This document shows positions 16,292-22,969 of a stretch of 35,366 nucleotides of DNA, one piece after another. Under the pieces are notes generated by a model that made no database searches, was not told the DNA's origin, and saw nothing but the letters and a program-made list of their open reading frames with translations. Source of the stretch: Microcaldota archaeon. Lineage in GTDB: Archaea > Micrarchaeota > Micrarchaeia > Micrarchaeales > Micrarchaeaceae. The stretch is from assembly GCA_021829015.1 (NCBI GenBank), contig JAJZOJ010000036.1, positions 1 to 35,366 of the forward strand. The letters run 5' to 3'. Positions within the stretch are counted from its first letter, which is position 1. Each line of letters starts with the position of its first letter. The position numbers and the translations under genes were made by a program.

Positions 16292-16549
16292 CTAATAATT
16301 GCCATAATTATTGTAGTTTGAATAGTTACCGTAGTTAGAATAATTATCATAAGAAGCAAGATTTCCTGAGAATACCTCTACGCCAGAACATTTTTCCGTT
16401 TTTGGGAACGCTCGGCCAGGTTCTCTAAGATATGGTATGACCTCAATATCCTCGTATAATTGTTTTTTTGATTCTCTGTTTGGCCTTATAAGTTCTTTGA
16501 AATCAAAAGCTGAGACCTGGTTAGACACGACAGTTTTATTCTTATTCAC
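16292..16549 (-). CDS. Putative RiPP precursor / repeat protein with Asn-Tyr-x tripeptides
   Basis: An 85-residue protein, first gene of the cassette. Residues 1-65 are a mixed, charged leader-like region (AFDFKELIRPNRESKKQLYEDIEVIPYL is its central part) with one cysteine. Residues 69-85 are pure tripeptide repeats: NYS NYG NYS NYN NYG NY, then TAG. It starts at GTG 16549 after a GGGGATTAGGTG purine tract and a TATA box at 16578-16591. The following gene in the same direction encodes a radical SAM enzyme. A leader plus tandem core repeats next to a radical SAM enzyme is the usual layout of a RiPP precursor. A Tyr/Asn-rich low-complexity adhesive or phase-separating protein is the alternative. 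Confidence 0.6.
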   Translation of the reverse strand: MNKNKTVVSNQVSAFDFKELIRPNRESKKQLYEDIEVIPYLREPGRAFPKTEKCSGVEVFSGNLASYDNYSNYGNYSNYNNYGNY

Positions 16550-16577
16550 CTAATCCCCAATTTATCTTGAATAGACC

Positions 16578-16591
16578 AAATATATATAATC
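16578..16591 (-). promoter_or_regulatory. TATA box of the AT-rich cassette
   Basis: ATTATATATATTT on the minus strand lies about 30-40 bp ahead of the GTG at 16549. No other clear promoter is seen between here and the TraB-like gene, so the precursor, radical SAM and TraB-like genes are probably one transcript. Confidence 0.55.
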
Positions 16592-16610
16592 TGCTAGTAC
16601 AATGGTGGGG

Positions 16611-16627
16611 TTTAAATAGGTTTATGC
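16611..16627 (+). repeat. 17-bp direct repeat, right copy, at the edge of the AT-rich cassette
   Basis: TTTAAATAGGTTTATGC is identical to 14095-14111 and in the same orientation. This copy carries the TATA-like TTTAAATAG that probably drives the eL21 gene (ATG 16661, with a GTGGT ribosome-binding sequence at 16652-16656). Removing one repeat plus the block between would place tbp and the eL21 gene back to back around a shared promoter region. Confidence 0.75.
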
Positions 16628-16660
16628 ACACATATTCTACGCTACTTATCAGTGGTACAT

Positions 16661-16948
16661 ATGTCGAAAAGATCCAATGGCTTATTCTCGGGAAGGACAA
16701 GGCATCTTGCCAGGCACAACAGGCCGTCTTCACTGAGCATAAGCGAAACCGTAAAGAGCTTCAATGACGGGGACAGCGTAGCTATAGTGCCCCGCGGGAA
16801 CGCCAAGAACATACCCCACCCAAGGTACAGGGGCAGGATAGCCAAGGTAATAGAACGCCGCGGCTCCGCCTACGTTGTTGAGCTCAAGATGTTCAAGGCG
16901 ACGAAGAGGCTCGTGGTGCCTGCTCTGCATCTAAAGAAGGTACAGTAA
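16661..16948 (+). CDS. rpl21e: Large ribosomal subunit protein eL21
   Basis: A 95-residue archaeal/eukaryotic ribosomal protein L21e. The N-terminus SKRSNGLFSGRTRHLARHNRPSSLSISETVKSFNDGDSVAIV and the later HPRYRGRIAKVIERRGSAYVVEL are diagnostic. The frame is open to GTG 16652, but ATG 16661 is chosen because GTGGT at 16652 is better read as the ribosome-binding site and the protein then begins as usual for the family. Its stop overlaps the next ATG by one base. In many archaea rpoF and DUF655 follow eL21; here they are nearby but inverted. Confidence 0.93.
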   Translation: MSKRSNGLFSGRTRHLARHNRPSSLSISETVKSFNDGDSVAIVPRGNAKNIPHPRYRGRIAKVIERRGSAYVVELKMFKATKRLVVPALHLKKVQ

Positions 16949-17478
16949 TGGAACGCACGTACCAGCGCAAATCTGCAGGTGTAGCCAGTATACTGCGCGA
17001 GACCAGGGACTCTACGCTATGGAATAGCATCATAATCCTAAAGCACGGCAACGACAAGGAGGCTGCGCATGCCGCAAAATACCTGTTCAAGACAGCGGTG
17101 AACCAGAATACGCGCTTCAATGACGAATACCTGATAGCAGAGGCGCTGTTCGACGTCATGAAGGACAGCTCGCGGTTCGGCAGGGAGAGGAGGGAGGCTG
17201 TCGGGGTTGTTGCGTCCTCGATACTGGCCGCGGGAACCGACAGCATGTGCGACAAGGCTACTAACCTGCTTGCACGGCTTCTGGACAGCGAGCAGCTGTA
17301 CAGGCAGGACCTCAAGATATTCTCCGATACGTTCAATTCCTGCAGCCCGAAGCGGAAGAGCAGGATCAGGAACCACCTGATAGCGCTTAAGAACAATCCG
17401 GATTCCTCAAAAAAGCTGATGCTCAACCTGGAATTCGCCATATTCCTGTCGAGAAAAAGGCAGGGGCCCATCTACTGA
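16948..17478 (+). CDS. Unrecognised helical protein downstream of eL21
   Basis: A 176-residue soluble, largely alpha-helical, basic protein that I cannot assign. Its ATG overlaps the eL21 stop (TAATG), so it is translationally coupled. Alternating helices such as KEAAHAAKYLFKTAVNQN, NDEYLIAEALFDVMKD, REAVGVVASSILAAG and CDKATNLLARLLDS suggest a HEAT/ARM-like helical stack. Coupling to a ribosomal protein gene hints at a role in translation or ribosome assembly, but this is inference only. Base composition matches the housekeeping genes, so it looks native. Confidence 0.75.
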   Translation: MERTYQRKSAGVASILRETRDSTLWNSIIILKHGNDKEAAHAAKYLFKTAVNQNTRFNDEYLIAEALFDVMKDSSRFGRERREAVGVVASSILAAGTDSMCDKATNLLARLLDSEQLYRQDLKIFSDTFNSCSPKRKSRIRNHLIALKNNPDSSKKLMLNLEFAIFLSRKRQGPIY

Positions 17479-17481
17479 AAT

Positions 17482-18051
17482 TCAGTATTCCCTTCTCCTG
17501 TAGGGCTTGGTGAACATGTAGAAGCGCTCGTCCCCGTGTAGCTCCGTTATTACCCTGTCGGTTATGAGCTTTATAGGGTCCTGCAGCAGCTGTACCCTGT
17601 TGGATATGTCCTTGAAGCTCTCGAACTTCTTCTCGTCGCGGGCCTTTATTATCGCGTCAAGGTGCCTCTTCCCTATACCTGGAAGCAGCTCAAGGGAGTG
17701 CTGCCTTATGTTGAGCGGGCCTGCGCCGTTGAACATCGCTATGAACTTCTGCTCGTTGTCCTTGACTATCTTCGATATGACTATCGGCAATTCGTTCTTC
17801 GCGGTTTGCGTCAAATCGTTGAAGGTTATCCTTGATTTTATCAGCAGTATCTTGTCCCTTTCCTCGCGGCCTATGTAGACGCGCTCCCCAAGCGACAGCG
17901 ATGCGCCTGGCTTTATCGTAGCCTCGAGTATGGTGAACTTCTCCTCGCCTATGAGCTGCGTCAGAGGTTCAGAACGCGTTGAGAAAGACTTGCCAGTGGC
18001 CATGAAGTCCAGCACATAGGCATATTCCTCCCTTTTCTCCTCTCCATCCAT
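17482..18051 (-). CDS. DUF655 family protein
   Basis: About 189 residues of the archaeal DUF655 family, which combines a nucleic-acid-binding beta domain (YAYVLDFMATGKSF to GERVYIGREERDKILLIKSRI) with a helix-hairpin-helix motif (LELLPGIGKRHLDAIIKARDEKKFESFKDI). The family is conserved next to rpoF and eL21 in archaea and is thought to bind nucleic acid; its exact job is unknown. The frame is open to TTG 18063; ATG 18051 fits the family start (DGEEKREEYAYVLDF). It follows rpoF closely on the same strand. Confidence 0.92.
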   Translation of the reverse strand: MDGEEKREEYAYVLDFMATGKSFSTRSEPLTQLIGEEKFTILEATIKPGASLSLGERVYIGREERDKILLIKSRITFNDLTQTAKNELPIVISKIVKDNEQKFIAMFNGAGPLNIRQHSLELLPGIGKRHLDAIIKARDEKKFESFKDISNRVQLLQDPIKLITDRVITELHGDERFYMFTKPYRRREY

Positions 18052-18075
18052 TTTCCCAACCAAAGCAAAAAGGAA

Positions 18076-18390
18076 TCACTTTTCCTTTAGTATAGAAAGC
18101 ATCTTGTTGACCTCCTCGTCGGAGTAGTTCTTCCTCTCCGGTGCGAGGATCTGCCTTATCGTCATAGCGCTCTTCGGCATTATCTCGAGCATCTTTATCG
18201 CGCTCCTGTCGGATATCCCGAGCGCCGAGAGCTCCTTCCTGAGCTTCTCCGCCTTGGCCTTGGCCGCGGCGAACTTCTTGGCATGCTGCAGCGCCAGCTG
18301 CTGCTCGTAAGTAAGGTCAGAGGCCTTCTTGTCCTCCAATACGCCTATGACCTCGTCTATGAGCACTGCCCTTGTCTCTTTCACTTCCAT
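18076..18390 (-). CDS. rpoF: RNA polymerase subunit Rpb4 (RpoF)
   Basis: About 104 residues of the Rpb4/RpoF family: a helical protein with YEQQLALQHAKKFAAAKAKAEKLRKELSAL, then MLEIMPKSAMTIRQILAPERKNYSDEEVNKMLSIL, the HRDC-like end of the family. It partners Rpb7 (RpoE) in the RNA polymerase stalk. ATG 18390 (upstream GTG 18399 also open) follows a TATA-like box at about 18425-18434. The order rpoF then DUF655 is the conserved archaeal arrangement. Confidence 0.88.
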   Translation of the reverse strand: MEVKETRAVLIDEVIGVLEDKKASDLTYEQQLALQHAKKFAAAKAKAEKLRKELSALGISDRSAIKMLEIMPKSAMTIRQILAPERKNYSDEEVNKMLSILKEK

Positions 18391-18464
18391 CCTGACCACT
18401 GATTAACATATCTATTTGGCACTCAGGTATTTAACTCTTTTATTTTATAAGAACTAGGATATTT

Positions 18465-19382
18465 ATGGTGGATGCAAGCTCCTCGTACAAGATGGTGCTC
18501 AACGAGGTGAAAAAGCACATAGCAGGCAAGGAGGACGTCATAAAGCTGATGTTCATAGGCATACTCGCCGACGGGCACTGCCTACTAGAAGGGGTTCCTG
18601 GGGTTGCGAAGACCCAGATGACCAAGGCCCTGGCCTCGGCCATAGACGCCAAGTTCACCAGGGTGCAGGGCACCCCTGACCTGGAGATGAAGGACATAAT
18701 CGGATATACATACATGGACGAATCAGACCACACGCTGAAGCTCAAGAAGGGCCCGGTCTTCACGAACATACTCCTTGTCGACGAACTTAACAGGACGCAG
18801 GCCAGGACAATGGCGGCATTCCTTGAGGTGTTGGAGGAGCGGCAGGTAACGATACCAGGGGCGCCAACCCAGAGGCTGGAGCCGCCATTCATTGCATTTG
18901 CCACGCAGAACCCCCTGAACATAGAGGGAACGACGGCGCTCCCGAAGGTGCTTGCCGACAGGTTCATAATGAGGATAGCGGTCAGCTATCCGTCAGGGGA
19001 GGAGGAGGTAGAGATGCTTCACCTCAAGGAGAGCGAGACGGAAGTAGAGACGAAAAGGGTGATGGGTACCGCAGAGATACTCCAACTGCAGAAGGACATA
19101 AACAACGTCAGGATATCCGAGGACAACATCGAATACATCACCAGGCTAGTCGATGCGACGAGGAAGGACATGCACGTGGTCATGGGGGGATCCCCAAGGG
19201 CGGAGATATCCTTCATGAAATGCTCAAAGGCGAAGGCGCTCATAGAGGGCAGGGACGAGGTGACGAGCGAGGACATCAAGTACCTGGCAAAGCCGATACT
19301 GAGCCACAGGCTGGTCGTAAGGTCGACAGGGGGAATAGGGGTTAACGGCGTAATAGACGGAATCGTAGCCAGTGTGAAGTGA
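18465..19382 (+). CDS. MoxR-family AAA+ ATPase
   Basis: A 305-residue MoxR ATPase. It has Walker A G43-VPGVAK-T50, Walker B LLVDELNR with D106-E107, sensor 1 in FATQNP (N149) and an arginine-finger candidate in LADRF (R166). A C-terminal lid domain follows (GGSPRAEISFMKCSKAKALIEGRDEVTSEDI). MoxR proteins act as chaperones that insert metals or assemble complexes, usually with DUF58 and VWA-domain partners. No such partner is nearby. It is divergent from rpoF, with its own AT-rich promoter just upstream (18438-18450). Confidence 0.95.
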   Translation: MVDASSSYKMVLNEVKKHIAGKEDVIKLMFIGILADGHCLLEGVPGVAKTQMTKALASAIDAKFTRVQGTPDLEMKDIIGYTYMDESDHTLKLKKGPVFTNILLVDELNRTQARTMAAFLEVLEERQVTIPGAPTQRLEPPFIAFATQNPLNIEGTTALPKVLADRFIMRIAVSYPSGEEEVEMLHLKESETEVETKRVMGTAEILQLQKDINNVRISEDNIEYITRLVDATRKDMHVVMGGSPRAEISFMKCSKAKALIEGRDEVTSEDIKYLAKPILSHRLVVRSTGGIGVNGVIDGIVASVK

Positions 19383-19386
19383 GATT

Positions 19387-20634
19387 TCACCTTATCGCGA
19401 ACTCGGAGAGCCTCTTCTGCTGCAGCATGTCACGCAGTATGGTGCTGTTCCTTATCCAGTCCCTTCCAGCTATCTCGAACTTGGACCTTATGCAGTTAAG
19501 CATGTCCGGAAGCGTATGCATTATCTCAGGCTTACCCTGGAGGGTCTCCCTTACGTGCTCCCTGACGTTCCATACCCCTACGGGCATTATATAGCCGTCA
19601 TGCACCTCCCTCAATATCAATGCCACTGCCTGCTTCCCCAGGCTCTGCAGCTTCTCCGTTATCGCCAATCTTCCCGAATAGTAGCACCCGCCTATCTCCG
19701 CATAGGTCTTCCTGCCGTTGTAGCCCTCATACGAGCCGAATATCGATATGTTCTTGCCATCCTCGTTCCATACTGTCTTCGGGTACCACGCCTCTATAGA
19801 CTCATACTGCCAGTTCCCGGGTATCAGGAATATCAGCCAGCGGTTGTCAAGCGCGTTGTTGAAATACGCATGTATCGAATCCAATGGGCTGTACGATTTC
19901 ACTTCCTCCAGGTTGCTCTTCGAAAGCGTATCATCAACTGCTGTTATGCTCCACCGCGTGGGTACGAACCTGCGCCTTGTCCTTAGGCCGAAGAGCCCGG
20001 CCGACAATCCCTTCTGTATCCTTGAGACAGGTATGCCTTTGTCATACAATTCCACCATGGCGGTCTTCGCCCCGGCGTCCGTATCGGAATAGAGCCTCTC
20101 GACCTTTTGGTCCGCTTTTATGTTGTACAGCTCGAACCCCTTCATGGTCGCGCTTGGCCCGAAGGGCTCCACCTCGTCCTTCAGGGTCATCCTTATGAAC
20201 GGCTTGGATGCGAAGCTCACCTCGGCTTCTGCAGGCCTCTCAGCCAATGCAAGGTCCCTGACGAACTCCTCTATTCTTCCTTTTTCGACGTCCTGAACCT
20301 TGGCCCTGTGCAGTCCCCTTACGAGCCTTGAGCGCATGTTGACTATGTCCTCTATGCCCATGCTGTGCCACCTCTCCGGAGTCCCGAGTATCGAGGTGTC
20401 GCCGAACTCCGGGGGCACGAGCGGGCCTATGTTGACATACGGGTATCCGAACCTGCCAACGAAAAGGTCCGTGGGGGTGCTTCCGACTATCTCCAGTTTG
20501 CTGGTCATCGGCATGGTCTTTACCTTGTAGTAGTACCTAAGAAGAGCAGGATCCCTCATGTGCCTGTATACTATGTCGGATCTCTTGATCCCGAACTGCT
20601 CATCAAGATCCGAAAAAATAGCTTTCCTGTCCAT
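19387..20634 (-). CDS. nreA: NreA-family DNA repair protein
   Basis: A 415-residue protein of the archaeal Nre family, linked to DNA damage tolerance and PCNA binding. Recognisable blocks are PTDLFVGRFGYPYVNIGPLVPP, the invariant VPTRWSITAVDD, IPGNWQYESIEAW, GGCYYSGRLAITEKLQSLGKQAVALILRE and MPVGVWNVREHVRETL. The C-terminus QKRLSEF (406-412) fits a PCNA-interacting QxxLxxF motif. Many Nre proteins start with a cysteine zinc finger; this N-terminus has no cysteine. It is convergent with the MoxR gene, 4 bp apart. Confidence 0.92.
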   Translation of the reverse strand: MDRKAIFSDLDEQFGIKRSDIVYRHMRDPALLRYYYKVKTMPMTSKLEIVGSTPTDLFVGRFGYPYVNIGPLVPPEFGDTSILGTPERWHSMGIEDIVNMRSRLVRGLHRAKVQDVEKGRIEEFVRDLALAERPAEAEVSFASKPFIRMTLKDEVEPFGPSATMKGFELYNIKADQKVERLYSDTDAGAKTAMVELYDKGIPVSRIQKGLSAGLFGLRTRRRFVPTRWSITAVDDTLSKSNLEEVKSYSPLDSIHAYFNNALDNRWLIFLIPGNWQYESIEAWYPKTVWNEDGKNISIFGSYEGYNGRKTYAEIGGCYYSGRLAITEKLQSLGKQAVALILREVHDGYIMPVGVWNVREHVRETLQGKPEIMHTLPDMLNCIRSKFEIAGRDWIRNSTILRDMLQQKRLSEFAIR

Positions 20635-20699
20635 GCCACCAAATCATTTGCACCTGAAAACTAGTTAAGCTTATCTAGGCATTTATACCAGTGGGATAA

Positions 20700-21776
20700 A
20701 TGGACGTGAAGAGGCGCCTTGGCAGGGTGTTCAGCACATTGGAAAACATCGACGCGATAATGCTCATCAATACAGGTGTGAAGGACAGCAACTTCACCTA
20801 CTTAACGGGATTCATCGGCGGGACATTCGAGTATACCCCATTAATCGCCACGAGGAATGGGGTAACGGTCCTCGCCTCAAGCCTAGAGTACGGCATAGCG
20901 AAATCGCAGGCCCAGCCTGGTATGCAGATAAAGAGGATAGATACCTCGAAGCGCATGATGGCCGAATTGTCTAAGGGCCTCAAGGGCAGGAGAGTAGGAT
21001 TCAACGGCAGCTTCCTGCCGTACAGGCTGCACAAGCTCCTTACGAAGAACTCGAAACGCACTTACGATGTCAGCAAGGCATTCTGGTCCGCAAGGGCCGT
21101 GAAGGACAAGGATGAGATAAAGCGCATAGAGGTTGCGAACGACATAGCGAAGGCCGCGATGTCATCTGCAAGAAAGTCGCTGAAGGAAGGCATAACGGAG
21201 CGGCAGCTTGCCGCTGTGATAGACTACAACATGGTCATCAGGGGTGCGGATTCCCCGTCATTCGACACGATAGTCTCATTCGGGAAGAACTCCGCCCTGC
21301 CGCACCATGCTCCTGACAGCACGAAACTAAAGCGGAACGAGATAGTCCTTATAGACATGGGCGCTCGCTATGAGAACTACTGCTCTGACATAACTAGGAC
21401 ATTCATGTTCATGCCTGACCCGTCATCCTCGAAGTACAAGCGCTTCATGGGCATGTACAAAACGGTAATGAGGGCGAAGAGGGAATCCATAGCGCTTACC
21501 ACGATTGGAAGGAATGGCGCGGATGCTCACAACTGCGCCGAGAAGGTTATAAACGAATCGGACAATGGCAAATACAAGGGGCTATTCATACACGGCCTGG
21601 GGCATCCCGTAGGATTAGATGTCCATGACAAGGGCCCAGGCCTGGCTCCGAGGGAAGGCAAACTGGAGGAGAACATGGTAGTGAGCAACGAGCCCGGCAT
21701 ATACATTGAAGGGTTTGGCGGGGTAAGGCTGGAGGACGACATCCTCATAACGAAAAATGGGCCTATGATAATATAG
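20700..21776 (+). CDS. pepQ: M24B metallopeptidase (Xaa-Pro dipeptidase/aminopeptidase)
   Basis: A 358-residue M24 peptidase that cleaves Xaa-Pro bonds. The creatinase-like N-terminal domain spans about 1-130. The pita-bread catalytic domain has all five metal ligands: D219 (IDMGAR), D230 (CSDITRTF), H302 (GLGHPVGLDVHD), E331 (NEPGIY) and E345 (VRLEDD). The HHAP motif at 202-205 is also typical. The ATG at 20700 is the first codon after a TATA-like stretch (CATTTATACC). It probably works in recycling proline-containing peptides. Confidence 0.95.
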   Translation: MDVKRRLGRVFSTLENIDAIMLINTGVKDSNFTYLTGFIGGTFEYTPLIATRNGVTVLASSLEYGIAKSQAQPGMQIKRIDTSKRMMAELSKGLKGRRVGFNGSFLPYRLHKLLTKNSKRTYDVSKAFWSARAVKDKDEIKRIEVANDIAKAAMSSARKSLKEGITERQLAAVIDYNMVIRGADSPSFDTIVSFGKNSALPHHAPDSTKLKRNEIVLIDMGARYENYCSDITRTFMFMPDPSSSKYKRFMGMYKTVMRAKRESIALTTIGRNGADAHNCAEKVINESDNGKYKGLFIHGLGHPVGLDVHDKGPGLAPREGKLEENMVVSNEPGIYIEGFGGVRLEDDILITKNGPMII

Positions 21777-21777
21777 C

Positions 21778-22740
21778 TCAGTTCCTGAGCATGTTGGGAT
21801 TATACACAAAAGAGTCTGACATCTTGAGGGTGCTGAGTATCCTGTCGGAGTCAAGCGTGCTGTCAGGATCCTCTAAAGAGATTCTTGTGATCTCCCTCCT
21901 AAGCCATATATCCTTGTCTGGCATCCCAAAGACATCGAGAACTTTGCTCTTGTAGCCAACTGCGAGTGTCATGAGGTGAAGATCCCAAACCATGCGCTCG
22001 GCTGGGCTGCTTGATGCGTTAGGTTCGCCGATGTTGCTGTTTTCATCGACCATCATGTCAAAATATTGAAGCGCCGATGCGTTTGCATGGGCCCTGAACC
22101 ATTTTATGAAGTCCGGATTATACTCAGTGAACATAGCATCGACTTTCTCAAACATTTCGGCAGGAATCTGGGTCTCCTTATCCTTCTTGGAATGCGATGC
22201 GGAATTGTCGACCTGATTAGAGTCCAAATACCCGCTTTCCATATACCAGGAATATACATGTGCTATGCAAATCGGGCTGCCTTTGAGTAGCCCAAGGGAA
22301 CCCATAACGGTAAGCCCCTCCATGGCATCCTGATCAGCGTTGAAGCTCAGCACTTTTCTCATGAATCTATTTATTTCACCAGATACCGGTCCGCTTACCA
22401 TCTCAACAAATTCCTTGACGCCGTCAGGGGCGAAGTCAAATTCGTTGCGCGCGAGCTTAGGCAGGGGCGAGGATTTTATGGCTTTTGTCATGTCGTATGT
22501 CGTATCCGTTAACGATACCTCCCTTGCCATCTCCTCCCGGATATTTATTGGCCTGTTCGCCCTGCGATCTTTTTCCATGAGACTCCTTGCTGCCTCCTCA
22601 TATAAATACTTTGCACTACGCAAGCAAGCCTGCGGCTCATTGAAAGATGGATTGAAAAGAAAAAGACGCACGGCACGAAGCCATGCGCATTGGGTGATTT
22701 TGGTTGGGATTGGATTTTTTACGTTATGTAAAAAGTCCAT
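21778..22740 (-). CDS. Unrecognised 320-residue soluble protein
   Basis: I recognise no family. The protein is soluble and mostly helical, with a Ser/Asn/Asp-rich acidic middle (NQVDNSASHSKKDKETQ). It has no signal peptide, membrane segment or cysteine cluster. The frame is open to 22872, but two TATA-like boxes at 22768-22797 lie inside that upstream part. ATG 22740 (MDFLHNVKNPIPTK) is about 30-35 bp downstream of the nearer one and is preferred. It is convergent with pepQ (1 bp between stops) and divergent from the fused regulator at 22969, which may control it. Confidence 0.7.
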   Translation of the reverse strand: MDFLHNVKNPIPTKITQCAWLRAVRLFLFNPSFNEPQACLRSAKYLYEEAARSLMEKDRRANRPINIREEMAREVSLTDTTYDMTKAIKSSPLPKLARNEFDFAPDGVKEFVEMVSGPVSGEINRFMRKVLSFNADQDAMEGLTVMGSLGLLKGSPICIAHVYSWYMESGYLDSNQVDNSASHSKKDKETQIPAEMFEKVDAMFTEYNPDFIKWFRAHANASALQYFDMMVDENSNIGEPNASSSPAERMVWDLHLMTLAVGYKSKVLDVFGMPDKDIWLRREITRISLEDPDSTLDSDRILSTLKMSDSFVYNPNMLRN

Positions 22741-22767
22741 GTGGTTGGGATTATACGTCCTAACCGA

Positions 22768-22797
22768 TATGTATATAAAGTAGCCTATATAAATGCC
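22768..22797 (-). promoter_or_regulatory. Two TATA-like boxes ahead of the unrecognised gene
   Basis: On the minus strand CATTTATATAGG (22787-22798) and CTTTATATACATAT (22769-22782) follow one another. The second is about 35 bp ahead of ATG 22740. Together they argue that the longer open frame to 22872 is not translated. Confidence 0.45.
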
Positions 22798-22874
22798 TTG
22801 TTGCACCAGCATTGGGCTCTTCATAGAAGATTTACCCATTTTTATGGCAATTTTTATACATTCATGCTGCAAAT

Positions 22875-22969
22875 GGTAATTAGTCCATAGGTTAATCCAT
22901 ATAGATGCCCCATATTCTGCCCAATATCAGAAAGACTTTAATATTTGATTACTCAATAGGTAATCCATA
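22875..22969 (+). promoter_or_regulatory. Three repeats of a GGTAATCCATA-like motif (putative operator)
   Basis: The motif occurs as GGTAATTAGTCCATA (22875-22889), GGTTAATCCATA (22890-22901) and GGTAATCCATA (22959-22969). The last copy runs into the ATG of the regulator at 22969. The TATA-like CTTTAATATTTGATT (22936-22950) lies between the copies. Repeats on both sides of the basal promoter suit autoregulation by the Lrp-like protein encoded immediately downstream. The site assignment is inference. Confidence 0.45.

Noticed and set aside
16253..16345. CRISPR-like or satellite repeat
   Set aside because: The regularity is a nine-base codon repeat (Asn-Tyr-x) with synonymous variation that keeps the frame. 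There are no spacers, so it is a coding repeat.
16019..16549. Genome-wide reassignment of TAG to an amino acid
   Set aside because: Several well-defined genes here end in TAG at the expected place (for example gatE at 33178-33180 and pepQ at 21774-21776), so TAG is an ordinary stop. Only local read-through remains possible.
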